From a virus: DNA of 49,051 nucleotides. The translations under genes were made by a program, and so were the position numbers. Shown here piece after piece: positions 38,524-46,360 of the stretch. Below the pieces are notes generated by a model. It ran no database searches and was not told the DNA's origin. It worked only from the letters and a program-made list of their open reading frames with translations. Location of the stretch: positions 1-49,051 of IMG/VR virus record IMGVR_UViG_3300042516_003064. One strand, 5' to 3'. The number at the start of each line of letters is the position of its first letter. The stretch's first letter is position 1.

Positions 38524-38855
38524 CAGTCGAGCCGCACGCGAGCCACTGCATCAGCAGTGGCCTTGGCCGCCAGGAACACTCCGATCCGGGTGTTGCTGGT
38601 TGCTACCGAAGTCACGCGACGCGCACCGCTGGCGTTGTCCCAGTAGGCGATGGCGCCCACGGTCGCATCAGTGCCAGCGCCGGTGGCGGCGGTCAGGTCG
38701 TACACACCGTCGGTGTGGATGTTGATGCTGTCGCCCTGGGCGCCATCAACAACACACACGCCGAACAGCGAGCCGACCAGCACGCCCTCGCCCGACTTGC
38801 GGGCGTAGGGCAGCGCCACCTCCACATAGTGGCCGTTCTGCACGAAGTTCTTCAT
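38523..38855 (-). CDS. Capsid decoration protein (DUF2190-like)
   Basis: A 110-residue beta-sandwich protein: MKNFVQNGHYVEVALPYARK, GVLVGSLFGVCVVDGAQGDS, VYDLTAATGAGTDATVGAIA, RRVTSVATSNTRIGVFLAAK. These are DUF2190 signatures; such proteins bind and stabilise the capsid surface. Located directly after the capsid gene, with GAGGAA as ribosome-binding site. ATG at 38855. Confidence 0.87.
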   Translation of the reverse strand: MKNFVQNGHYVEVALPYARKSGEGVLVGSLFGVCVVDGAQGDSINIHTDGVYDLTAATGAGTDATVGAIAYWDNASGARRVTSVATSNTRIGVFLAAKATADAVARVRLD

Positions 38856-38888
38856 GGATCATTCCTCAATGGATTGGGTGGCTCAGGA

Positions 38889-40787
38889 TCACTGACCGCT
38901 GGAGCGGTAGAAGCCCTGGTGCTGGCTCACCATGCAGCCGAAGTCATGCCGCAGGTAGGTGGTGATGCCGTCGGGATCGCGCTTGATCTCGCTCTCGATA
39001 GTCGGGCCCGCCTCGCCTTCCAGGTAGCCGTACACCAGCTTGTCCACGCCGGGGTAGTTGCCCACGATGTACCACTGGGTGGTGCTGCTGGCATCCAGGC
39101 GGGGCTCCACGATCTTCTGCAGGTAGCCCGAGAAGATGTTCACCGAGCTGGTCTGGTTCGGAACGATCGTGCTGTTGAACTTGTCGAACGCAGTCTCCAG
39201 GGTGGTGGGCAGCAGGATGTACTGAGGCACCACGTAGAGCGGGTTCTTGCCGGTGAAGTCGGTCTGGTTGCGCATCTTCTGACGCGCTTCCGAGATCGAG
39301 GTCTCGCCGATCGCACCGGTGCCGATGTTCTTGTGGCCAGAGCTGAACAGCACCTGACCGTCGCTCATGCACTTGGCGTTCCCGGTGATCAGGCCCCACA
39401 TCTGGTTGGCCTCGAAGATCGCAACGCCACGCGCCAGGATTTGCACGGCACGGGTGATGTAACCCAGGTTGTCGTTGATGATCAGCCGGCGGCCGATCAC
39501 AACCTTCTTGCCGTACTCGCTCAGGAACCAGGAGCCTTGTTGCTCTTGGATGGTGCCGGTCTTGTACTCGCCACCTTCCTTGATCTCCTCAGGCAGCATC
39601 TGGCCGCCCACCTCGATCTCCTTCATCTCGCGGAAATCAGGCAGGTTGCGCTGCTCCGCCATCGGGCGCCAGGTCTGCACCTCCTCGCCATAGGCAGCCT
39701 TCAGCGTCACGCGCTGGATGCTGGCCATCAGCAGGGGGAAGTCGCTGGTGCTGTGCAGAGCACGAACGGCGATCTCCGACTTGTCCATCCCGCGGGCGTT
39801 GATGCCGGCGAGTTCGAGCGACTCGCGGGCCATGTCCAGCAGGGTGGTGCCGCGATACTCACGGGCAGCCGGGGCATCGTCCAGGGTAGTGAGGCCGGAG
39901 CGCACCTTCAGGTAGTCGAGCTTGGCGGCGGCCCGCTTCTCGCCGTGGTCCTGGGTCACCTCGACGCGGCTCTGAGCCGGGGTCTTGCGCTGCTCGGCGG
40001 CCTGCGCGTCGATCAGCTGCATCCGGGCGTCATCAAGCGCCACGCCATCGGCGATCAGCTTGTGGGCCAGCTCTTCGCCAACCTGCAGCTTGCGGGCGGC
40101 GTCGAGGATGCCGGCGGCGCGGCGGCGCTCTTCAGCGCGCACGGCCTCCAGATCCACCACCGGCGCAGCAGGCGCGGCAGGCGCAGCGGCTCGGGTTTCA
40201 GTCTTCTGCTCGGGCGCAGCCTCAGCGGCCGGCGCCCCCTGGTTCAGTTCGTCCATGGATCGCTCCTGTTGGAGTTGGTTGGGGGTGGGCTCGTCTGAGC
40301 GCACCTGGGCCCCAGCATCAGCCGGGATCGGGACCAGCGAGAGCTCATAGGGCTCCCAGTCCACTGCACGCTCAACCGGCACTGCGCCGGTCTCGTCGCG
40401 CTCCGTCTTGTGGACCTTGTAGCCCACGGAGACGTTGCGGTAGATGCCGTCGATCACATCCTGGAAGATGCTCTCAACGTCATCCCGCCGGCTGAACTTC
40501 ACCAGGGCGCGGCCCTTGTTTCCGTCCAGCCATGCTCGCTGCACCACGCCAATCTGGCTGCGCAGTGAGAAGGAGTCGTGCGCATCAAGCAGCGGTGCAC
40601 CAGCATTCAGGCGCTCCAGTCGCACAGCCCCAGGGGCCATGCTCAGCTCCTCGATGTAGTCGCCGCGCGACCAGCTGGCGCGCCGCACCTGGGCGCCGGT
40701 CGACCAGACCAGCTCAACAGTTCGCTCCTCGACGTTGATCGTCTCTGGGGCGAACATTGCCCGGGTCTGTAGGAGACCGTCGCTCAT
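38889..40787 (-). CDS. Prohead protease fused to HK97-type major capsid protein
   Basis: A 632-residue fusion from the ATG at 40787 (GGAG 5 nt upstream). Residues 1-170 are a U35/HK97 protease: LLDAHD with H70, RALVKFSRRDDVESIFQDV, RNVSVGYKVHK with S120, and WEPYELSLVPIPADAG. A disordered Ala/Pro/Glu linker (170-220) and a delta-type helical domain (221-290) follow, then the capsid shell domain (from about 300: PLLMASIQRVTLKAAYGEEV, ...MLPEEIKEGGEYKTG). The protease would cut itself and the scaffold segment away during prohead maturation. Confidence 0.9.
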   Translation of the reverse strand: MSDGLLQTRAMFAPETINVEERTVELVWSTGAQVRRASWSRGDYIEELSMAPGAVRLERLNAGAPLLDAHDSFSLRSQIGVVQRAWLDGNKGRALVKFSRRDDVESIFQDVIDGIYRNVSVGYKVHKTERDETGAVPVERAVDWEPYELSLVPIPADAGAQVRSDEPTPNQLQQERSMDELNQGAPAAEAAPEQKTETRAAAPAAPAAPVVDLEAVRAEERRRAAGILDAARKLQVGEELAHKLIADGVALDDARMQLIDAQAAEQRKTPAQSRVEVTQDHGEKRAAAKLDYLKVRSGLTTLDDAPAAREYRGTTLLDMARESLELAGINARGMDKSEIAVRALHSTSDFPLLMASIQRVTLKAAYGEEVQTWRPMAEQRNLPDFREMKEIEVGGQMLPEEIKEGGEYKTGTIQEQQGSWFLSEYGKKVVIGRRLIINDNLGYITRAVQILARGVAIFEANQMWGLITGNAKCMSDGQVLFSSGHKNIGTGAIGETSISEARQKMRNQTDFTGKNPLYVVPQYILLPTTLETAFDKFNSTIVPNQTSSVNIFSGYLQKIVEPRLDASSTTQWYIVGNYPGVDKLVYGYLEGEAGPTIESEIKRDPDGITTYLRHDFGCMVSQHQGFYRSSGQ

Positions 40788-40817
40788 GTGCACTCCTTCA
40801 TCGTCTCGATTCTAGGG

Positions 40818-42371
40818 TCAGCCTGCAGCAGGAGTTCTCGGCGCTGCTGGCGCTGGCGGCTTCTCCGCCACCTCCGGCGGCTCACCTGTCGGCGGCATCA
40901 TTGATCCAAGCGGCCGCACCTGCGTCAGGCCTGCAGCGCTCACCTTCCGCGGGTCGGTGTCGAGCACGATGCCGGCAGCATCGAGCATCGCCATCCACTC
41001 CTGCCACAGGCGGATCAGCTCGTCCGGCTCATACCCAGCCTCGCGGATCGCTTCCTGCGGCGGCAGCAGGCCCCCGCGCACGCGCGACACCGTGCTGTTC
41101 GTCTCGCTCTGCGGGTCGTAGAGCTCGCGGCGCGGCGGCGTCCAATCCGACATCAGCCCATCGGTGGCGATGCCCACCGCCGAGGCCTGCGTCGACCACC
41201 ACTCCCAGATCCGATCGAACACCATCGGCGCCAGGATCTGCCAGGTGTCGCTCTGCAGTCGACGCTGGAAGCCGATCCATCCCATCCGGCCCTGGGTGAA
41301 GCTGCCGCCCGAATAGTCGCCCGTCAGCTCCTCGTAGGTGATGCCGATCCCTGCCGCGATCTCCAGCAGGTAGGTCTTGATCACCCGGTCGATCTCGCCC
41401 GCCGCCGGCGGGTTGATCGTCCTGATGTCCTGGCCGGGGCCCAGCCGCACAATCCCGCCCGGCTCGATCCGATCGCCGATCGTGCTCTTCTGGTCGCTCG
41501 TGCCATCAAGGTCCACCACTGCAGCGGCCAGGCACGCGGCCACCTTCTCCTTCATCAGCCGCGCATCCAGGAGATCTCCCAGATCCTTCAGCCGCACCAT
41601 CACCGGCGCCAGGCAGCTCACGCCCCGCGTCATCCCAGGCCGCTCTGGCGTGAACAGGTGGATGATCTGATCCGCCGGCACCGTGTTGCTCACGATGCTC
41701 GTCGCCTGCACCGCAGACTCGCCCGGGTGGTAGTTGTAGATCCAGAAGCTCTCGCGCCGCCCCTCGTCGTCGTAGACGATCCCGCGCTTCGTCCAGCCCT
41801 GGCCCGTCACGCCCGGCGTGTCGTGCGTCTCGTCAATCCAGTCGCCCTCCATCACCTGGAGCTGCATCGGCACCACGAGGCCCAGGCCGCGCATCGTCGC
41901 CTCGCTCGGCGTCCGCATCCTGATCAGCACCTCGCCCGACTCCTTCCAGCAGCGCACCGCTTGCGCCATCAAGCCGTCGAAGTTCAGCAGCCCGTGGTAG
42001 TCGCACTGCTGCGGGTCAGCCATCCATGCGCGCATCACCTCAGTCACGCGCTCGCCCTGGCGGCCGTTGCGCCGCGACTGCTTAGCCTTGAAGCTCCACC
42101 CCGCGCCGATCAGGTTCGTCACCCACGACTCGATCGCCTTCTTCGCATAAGGGTTGTTGCGCACCAGGTCGCGGGCCCGGTCGCGCTGGATCCCGAACCC
42201 GCGCGCGCTCGCTGCATCAGCCGAGCTGCCCTGCGTCACCCAGTTGTCCGTCCGCCGGCCACGCGCCGCCGCGTCGTAGCGGCGCATCTGATCCAGCTGT
42301 AGTCGCGCTGCGTGACGCTTCAGCGCCGCACGCGGCGAGATGACGGCCAGCAGCTGCTCAAATGGGTTCAT
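40818..42371 (-). CDS. Portal protein, lambda type
   Basis: A 517-residue lambda gpB-family portal. Recognised by ARDLVRNNPYAKKAIESWVT, NLIGAGWSFKAKQ, FDGLMAQAVRCWKESGEVLI, GVTGQGWTKRGIVYDDEGRR and the IAAGIGITYEELTGDYSGGS motif. It forms the dodecameric DNA gate at one capsid vertex, docking the terminase. The C terminus is Pro/Ala/Glu-rich and disordered. ATG overlaps the small joining-protein stop. Confidence 0.94.
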   Translation of the reverse strand: MNPFEQLLAVISPRAALKRHAARLQLDQMRRYDAAARGRRTDNWVTQGSSADAASARGFGIQRDRARDLVRNNPYAKKAIESWVTNLIGAGWSFKAKQSRRNGRQGERVTEVMRAWMADPQQCDYHGLLNFDGLMAQAVRCWKESGEVLIRMRTPSEATMRGLGLVVPMQLQVMEGDWIDETHDTPGVTGQGWTKRGIVYDDEGRRESFWIYNYHPGESAVQATSIVSNTVPADQIIHLFTPERPGMTRGVSCLAPVMVRLKDLGDLLDARLMKEKVAACLAAAVVDLDGTSDQKSTIGDRIEPGGIVRLGPGQDIRTINPPAAGEIDRVIKTYLLEIAAGIGITYEELTGDYSGGSFTQGRMGWIGFQRRLQSDTWQILAPMVFDRIWEWWSTQASAVGIATDGLMSDWTPPRRELYDPQSETNSTVSRVRGGLLPPQEAIREAGYEPDELIRLWQEWMAMLDAAGIVLDTDPRKVSAAGLTQVRPLGSMMPPTGEPPEVAEKPPAPAAPRTPAAG

Positions 42372-42577
42372 TCGTAATCCCGCACCACGGCCGGGTAGTC
42401 GATCCGCACAACCGGCGCGGTGGCGGCCGCCAGGCTGCTGGCGATCAGGTTGCGGGCACGCATCAGGTCGCTCATCGACTGATACTTCACCACCTTGTCG
42501 TCGTAGCGCACCTCCAGGTATCCGCCGGCGATCGCTTCCTCGATGGCCGCAAGATGCGCCTGCGTGAATGTGCTCAT
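42368..42577 (-). CDS. gpW-like head-tail joining protein
   Basis: A 69-residue protein from the ATG at 42577, preferred over a GTG at 42586 because GGAGG lies 8 nt upstream of the ATG. AHLAAIEEAIAGGYLEVRYD, then DKVVKYQSMSDLMRARNLIA, matches the lambda gpW pattern of helix, beta-hairpin and helix. gpW stabilises filled heads before tail joining. It sits between terminase and portal, as in lambda. Confidence 0.82.
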   Translation of the reverse strand: MSTFTQAHLAAIEEAIAGGYLEVRYDDKVVKYQSMSDLMRARNLIASSLAAATAPVVRIDYPAVVRDYE

Positions 42578-42605
42578 CCGGGCCACCTCCTCGTGGTCAT
42601 GCTAC

Positions 42606-44519
42606 TCAGTCCCAGAAGCTGCTCCCCGATTGCACCGGCGCATCATCCTCCTGCACCGGCGCCAGGCGGCGCTCCTCACGTCCCAGGCTGCCGTTGCGCT
42701 CCTCATCCCACCGGTCGTCGCTCCACCGATCCGCGCCAACAAGCGCCGCCGCGGCCCGCGCATACACCCTGCAGTCCAGCGCCTCGTTGCGCGGCCGGGT
42801 CTTGATCCACTCGAACCGGTTGTAGCCCCGCCGGTCGATCGTGTTCGTCAGCCGCTCGGCGCACAGCTGCCGGAACCACTCCTCACCGTGCATCGGGAAG
42901 TGACACCAGCCATGCGGCAGCGGCTCGCCGTCGTCGGGCATCGGCCGCCGCAGCCATCCGTAGAGCTCGCTCTTCGCCGTGCTCGTGCCCACCGGCCACA
43001 CCTTCACGCCGCCCCTCAAGGCCTTGCCATTGCGCAGCACCTCCACGCGACCCGGCGTGCCGATGATCGCCGTCTGCGTCTCCTGGCCCTTCACCGCGAT
43101 CACACGGTTGCCGGCCTGGCCGCGCACCCACCGGTAGACCTCCTGGCTCCTGAAGCCTGAGTCGATCGCAGTCATCCGGATCGGCAGCCGCTGCCCATCG
43201 CCGCGGCCGAACTCGCTCCTGATGAACTTCGTCAGCTCGCGCCACACTGCCGGCTGCGCCGTGTCGCCCGCCAGCACCTGATAATCCAGGCTCCAGCTCT
43301 CCATCCCAGGGCCCCAGCCCACCACCTCCAGTTCGAGGCGGTCCATCTGCACGTCCACCCCGCACGTGATGAACGCCACCTCCTCCGGCACCGTGCCCAG
43401 CTCGTAGAGCTCCCGCCGGTTGTAGAGCGCCTCCCAGTCCGGCGCCTCGCCGTCGTCGTTCCAGCACTCCGCCAGCACCGTGTTGGTCCAGGGCTTCAGT
43501 GCAGCCGGGTTGTCCTTCGCCTGCTCATAGCCCACCGCTGCATCAGTCCAGCTGAACCACCCCAGCGGGCTGTAGAGCGCCGAGCAGTGGTACCCCTGCG
43601 CCTGCCGCTCCGGGAACAACGGCTCCCACCAGTCGTCGTCGAACACGTCCGGGTCGTACCACCAGGCCTTGGCGTCTTCCTCGATCCCGACGCCACACTC
43701 CTCGCAGATCAGCACCGGCGGCGTCCGCAGCGTGTTCGGCAGCCCTGGATCCTTCGGGTCGTAGCGGATCCGGTCCCACTCGATCATCTGCCGGTGCCCG
43801 CAGTGGGGACAAGGCAGTTTCAGCCGCTGCTGGTTGCTCTGCTGCCACTTCCCGTCGATCGCGCTCCGCCCCGCCAGCGTCGGCGTGCTCGTCCAGGCCT
43901 GCTTCTTCCGCACGCCGAACGTCCGCGTCCGCGCGCTCACGATCGCCAGCGGGCTGCCCTCCTCGTCCACGTCCGCTGGCCAGCGGTCGATCTCGTCCCC
44001 GCCCAGGAACCGGATCGGCATCGATGCCAAACCACTGGCAGCGTTCGCACCGCCCAGGATCAGGAAGCCGCCGGTGAACTCCTTCATCAGCTGCGTGTTG
44101 CCCGAGTCGCGCTCGCGCGGCGCCTTCACCTTTTCCTGCAGGCTCGGCGTCGCCTCGATCATCGGCGCGATCCTCATCTTCGAGTAGCGCTTCGCCATGT
44201 CGATCGTCGGCTGCACGAACAGCGCCGGGCCCGGCTGGATGTCCATCACGTAGCCCATCCAGTTGTTCAGCATCTCGCTCTTCCCCATCTGCGCCCCGAA
44301 CACCAGCACCACCTCCTGCACCGTGCTCGTCGCGCTCAGGTCATCCATCGGCTTGCGCAGGTACGGCGTCCGCGCCGTCCGCCAGGGCCCGTGCTCGCTG
44401 CTCGCCTTGCTGCTCAACACCCGCCGCGCATCGGCCCACTCGCTCACCGTCAACAGCGGGTCGGGCTGCAGCGCCCGCCAGAACGCCTTCAGCGTTTCCT
44501 CAGCTGACGCCAGCTGCAC
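42606..44519 (-). CDS. Terminase large subunit (lambda GpA family)
   Basis: A 637-residue packaging ATPase/nuclease beginning at GTG (GGAGGAG 7 nt upstream). ATPase: Walker A-like GAQMGKSE (75-82) and Walker B GGDEID (173-178). A zinc ribbon follows (CPHC and CEEC), then the nuclease domain with ITCGVDVQMDRLELEVVGWG and IDSGFRSQEVYRWVRG. GpA-type terminases usually cut at cos sites, so the virion genome probably has cohesive ends. It overlaps the small subunit by 20 nt. Confidence 0.95.
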   Translation of the reverse strand: MQLASAEETLKAFWRALQPDPLLTVSEWADARRVLSSKASSEHGPWRTARTPYLRKPMDDLSATSTVQEVVLVFGAQMGKSEMLNNWMGYVMDIQPGPALFVQPTIDMAKRYSKMRIAPMIEATPSLQEKVKAPRERDSGNTQLMKEFTGGFLILGGANAASGLASMPIRFLGGDEIDRWPADVDEEGSPLAIVSARTRTFGVRKKQAWTSTPTLAGRSAIDGKWQQSNQQRLKLPCPHCGHRQMIEWDRIRYDPKDPGLPNTLRTPPVLICEECGVGIEEDAKAWWYDPDVFDDDWWEPLFPERQAQGYHCSALYSPLGWFSWTDAAVGYEQAKDNPAALKPWTNTVLAECWNDDGEAPDWEALYNRRELYELGTVPEEVAFITCGVDVQMDRLELEVVGWGPGMESWSLDYQVLAGDTAQPAVWRELTKFIRSEFGRGDGQRLPIRMTAIDSGFRSQEVYRWVRGQAGNRVIAVKGQETQTAIIGTPGRVEVLRNGKALRGGVKVWPVGTSTAKSELYGWLRRPMPDDGEPLPHGWCHFPMHGEEWFRQLCAERLTNTIDRRGYNRFEWIKTRPRNEALDCRVYARAAAALVGADRWSDDRWDEERNGSLGREERRLAPVQEDDAPVQSGSSFWD

Positions 44520-45066
44520 GCACCAACTCCTCCAGGGCTCTCACATGATGCCGGTCGATCACCTGCATCACCGCTGCGCGCTGCTCCTGCGTCAGCCCGC
44601 CAACAGCTGTGGCGATCTCGCCCACCATCTGCTGGCTCGTGCGCATCACCGCATCACGCACCTGCATCCCAGCGGCTGCGAAACTTCGCTCCGCCGTCGA
44701 CTTGTCCAGCAGCTTGCCCGCTCGCTCCTCGTAATCGAGCTTGAGCAGCATCGCCTTGTAGCCCTCGGCCGCCGCCTTCGCGCTCGCATAGGTCGCGCCA
44801 CCCTTGCCCACTGGGGGGCCCGCCGGCGGCAGCGGCTCGCCATCGCCGCTCGCTGCTCTCTTCCCCGCGTTGATCGCCTCCTTCTTCCGCTGGAACTCCG
44901 GCGCCGTGTTGCGCCCCCACTCGATGTCCGCCACCTCCGGGTCGATCCAGTAGAGCTTCCCGTCGCGCTGCACACTCCGCTGCAGCCGGCCCGTGTTGAT
45001 GGCCTTTCGCACCGCCTGGGGACTCACCCCATGGCGCTCCGCATACTCGGCCAGCTTGATGAGCAT
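44500..45066 (-). CDS. Terminase small subunit (Nu1-like)
   Basis: A 188-residue lambda Nu1-like protein. The N-terminal winged HTH (LIKLAEYAERHGVSPQAVRK, AINTGRLQRSV) recognises cos DNA; a Gly/Pro hinge (GEPLPPAGPPVGKGG) and a helical oligomerisation/large-subunit-binding region follow (ASAKAAAEGYKAMLLKLDYE). It starts packaging with the GpA-like subunit encoded next. The ATG abuts the upstream gene (TGATG). Confidence 0.9.
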   Translation of the reverse strand: MLIKLAEYAERHGVSPQAVRKAINTGRLQRSVQRDGKLYWIDPEVADIEWGRNTAPEFQRKKEAINAGKRAASGDGEPLPPAGPPVGKGGATYASAKAAAEGYKAMLLKLDYEERAGKLLDKSTAERSFAAAGMQVRDAVMRTSQQMVGEIATAVGGLTQEQRAAVMQVIDRHHVRALEELVRAAGVS

Positions 45067-45350
45067 CAGTCGCAGAGCAGCTCGACATAGAACCCGTGCT
45101 CGACCAGCTTCACCGCCAGCCCCGGCGGGATCGGCCGCACCAGCTGGATCGGCGTGTCAGTCCCCGTCAGCCCACGCACCAGCGCCGCCAGTTGATCGGT
45201 AAGCATCACCGTGTGGCCGCGGCCCTCCAGCATTTCCTCAACCGTCACCTCCGGACCCTTCGCGCCGAACTCGATCCGCATCGGCCAGGCCCTCACATGC
45301 CCCTTGCCGTCCCACTCGCAGCCGTAGCGGATGCTCGCAACCTCAATCAT
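45066..45350 (-). CDS. Small hypothetical protein upstream of terminase
   Basis: A 94-residue protein from the ATG at 45350 (MIEVASIRYGCEWDGKGHVR). It is alpha/beta with an acidic helix (VTVEEMLEGRGHTVMLTDQL) and ends FYVELLCD. It overlaps the upstream gene by 8 nt. Longer in-frame starts would run deep into that gene. No family recognised. Confidence 0.55.
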   Translation of the reverse strand: MIEVASIRYGCEWDGKGHVRAWPMRIEFGAKGPEVTVEEMLEGRGHTVMLTDQLAALVRGLTGTDTPIQLVRPIPPGLAVKLVEHGFYVELLCD

Positions 45351-45711
45351 CGAACCCAGGCAGAAACGCCCGACGGCACGCCCTCGCATCCTGCCAGGGC
45401 ATCAGCACCGTCGTGCCCGGCGTCGCCTTGCACACTGCCATCAGGTTCTGCCCTGGCGTCGCATCAATCCACGCCAGCACCATCGCGTCGCCCCACAGCA
45501 ACCGCGGCTGCGACACCACCACGCCATGGAGCTGCAGCATCCCGGCCCCAGGCCGGCGCATCAGCTCCACACCCAGCCGTTCGCTCAGCGCCCACGCCAG
45601 CAACTGCCCGCCGTGATCCACGCCATGCACACCCACCCGATCCCGTGGGCATTGCGCCGCCAGCAGATCGACCGCTGCATCGAAGCCGGCCCAGGTCAGT
45701 TGAAGGATCAT
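45343..45711 (-). CDS. Hypothetical alpha/beta protein, PRTase-like look
   Basis: A 122-residue protein: LQLTWAGFDAAVDLLAAQCP, VGVHGVDHGGQLLAWALSER, LGVELMRRPGAGML, then VLAWIDATPGQNLMAVCKAT and a closing TTVLMPWQDA. The GVDHGGQLLAWALSERLGV stretch recalls the GVxRGGLxLAxxLSxxLG start of phosphoribosyltransferases, but the PRPP loop (DDxxxTG) is not evident, so catalytic function is doubtful. Coupled by ATGA to the ParB-like gene upstream. Confidence 0.5.
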   Translation of the reverse strand: MILQLTWAGFDAAVDLLAAQCPRDRVGVHGVDHGGQLLAWALSERLGVELMRRPGAGMLQLHGVVVSQPRLLWGDAMVLAWIDATPGQNLMAVCKATPGTTVLMPWQDARACRRAFLPGFDD

Positions 45712-46238
45712 CCTTTTCCAGGCACCCAGGCTTTGTTCAATCCTGCCGCCACCTTCCGCACTTGGGTAGGCATCCCAGCGCGATTCACCAGCCGCACCAC
45801 CTCTTCCGACTCCATCCCCAGTCGCTTCTGGATCTGCTTCTGCGGCACGCCATCATCAGCGATGCTCCGCACGATGTCCGCCATCTTCAGCACCGCATGA
45901 GTGCCCCGCGCACGGTTGTGGCGGATCGTGCTCATCATCCGGTGCACCGGATCGAGCCGCACTTGCACGGTCGGCACCTGGCCGCCGGTCAGCGCCAGCA
46001 GTCGCGGATCCGCGCTCACCGTCCACCGGTGGAACCCATCGACGATCTGGAAGCTGCCCCCCTGGTCCTCGGGCAACGTCACGATCGGTTGCGTCCACCC
46101 ATCCTCCAGGATGCTCACCACCAGCAGCTCCAGCTCCGGCGCCGCCACGTGGTTGGGGTTGTAGCTGTTCGCCCGCAGCCGCTCGCGCGGCAGCCATCGC
46201 ACCTGGCTTACCGGCTGGTCCTTCGTCATCGCCTTCAT
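45708..46238 (-). CDS. ParB-like nuclease-fold protein (IbrB-like)
   Basis: A 176-residue ParB/sulfiredoxin-fold protein. The core shows WLPRERLRANSYNPNHV, ELLVVSILEDGWTQPIVTLP and FQIVDGFHRWTVSADPRLLA, with the GFHR motif in place of the GxRR of ParB, followed by an HTH-like region (GVPQKQIQKRLGMESEEVVR). Proteins like this (IbrB) are often encoded beside PAPS-reductase-like IbrA, exactly as here. Its activity is not known; DNA binding or CTP-dependent switching is inferred from the fold. Confidence 0.78.
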   Translation of the reverse strand: MKAMTKDQPVSQVRWLPRERLRANSYNPNHVAAPELELLVVSILEDGWTQPIVTLPEDQGGSFQIVDGFHRWTVSADPRLLALTGGQVPTVQVRLDPVHRMMSTIRHNRARGTHAVLKMADIVRSIADDGVPQKQIQKRLGMESEEVVRLVNRAGMPTQVRKVAAGLNKAWVPGKG

Positions 46239-46267
46239 CTGCTACCCTTTGCTCAGTGCGATGCTCG

Positions 46268-46317
46268 TCAACTGGTTTGGAGTCCAGCGGAGGGAACCGC
46301 CGCGCGGTCCCAGTTGA
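46268..46317. promoter_or_regulatory. Nested inverted repeats in intergenic region
   Basis: TCAACTGG (46268-46275) pairs with CCAGTTGA (46310-46317), enclosing ACCGC-CGC-GCGGT (46296-46308). The region lies 30-80 nt upstream of the ParB-like gene (45708-46238), within the only sizeable gap of the packaging-side operon. It may be a leader RNA or an operator. Confidence 0.45.
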
Positions 46318-46332
46318 GACCTAGCGCTTTGC

Positions 46333-46360
46333 AGAAAGGGGTCCTTCGGGGCCCCTTTCT
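46333..46360 (-). terminator. Strong UUCG-type hairpin after PAPS-reductase-like gene
   Basis: A 12-bp stem, AGAAAGGGGTCC (46333-46344) / GGGCCCCTTTCT (46349-46360), with one G-T pair and tetraloop TTCG on the plus strand. It touches the stop codon of the gene at 46360. No T-tract follows on the minus strand beyond the TTTCT within the stem, so partial termination or mRNA processing is as likely as full termination. Confidence 0.65.

Noticed and set aside
46268-46290. tRNA-Pro-like anticodon arm (AACTGGTTTGG)
   Set aside because: Only an 11-nt resemblance; neither T-arm nor acceptor stem follows.
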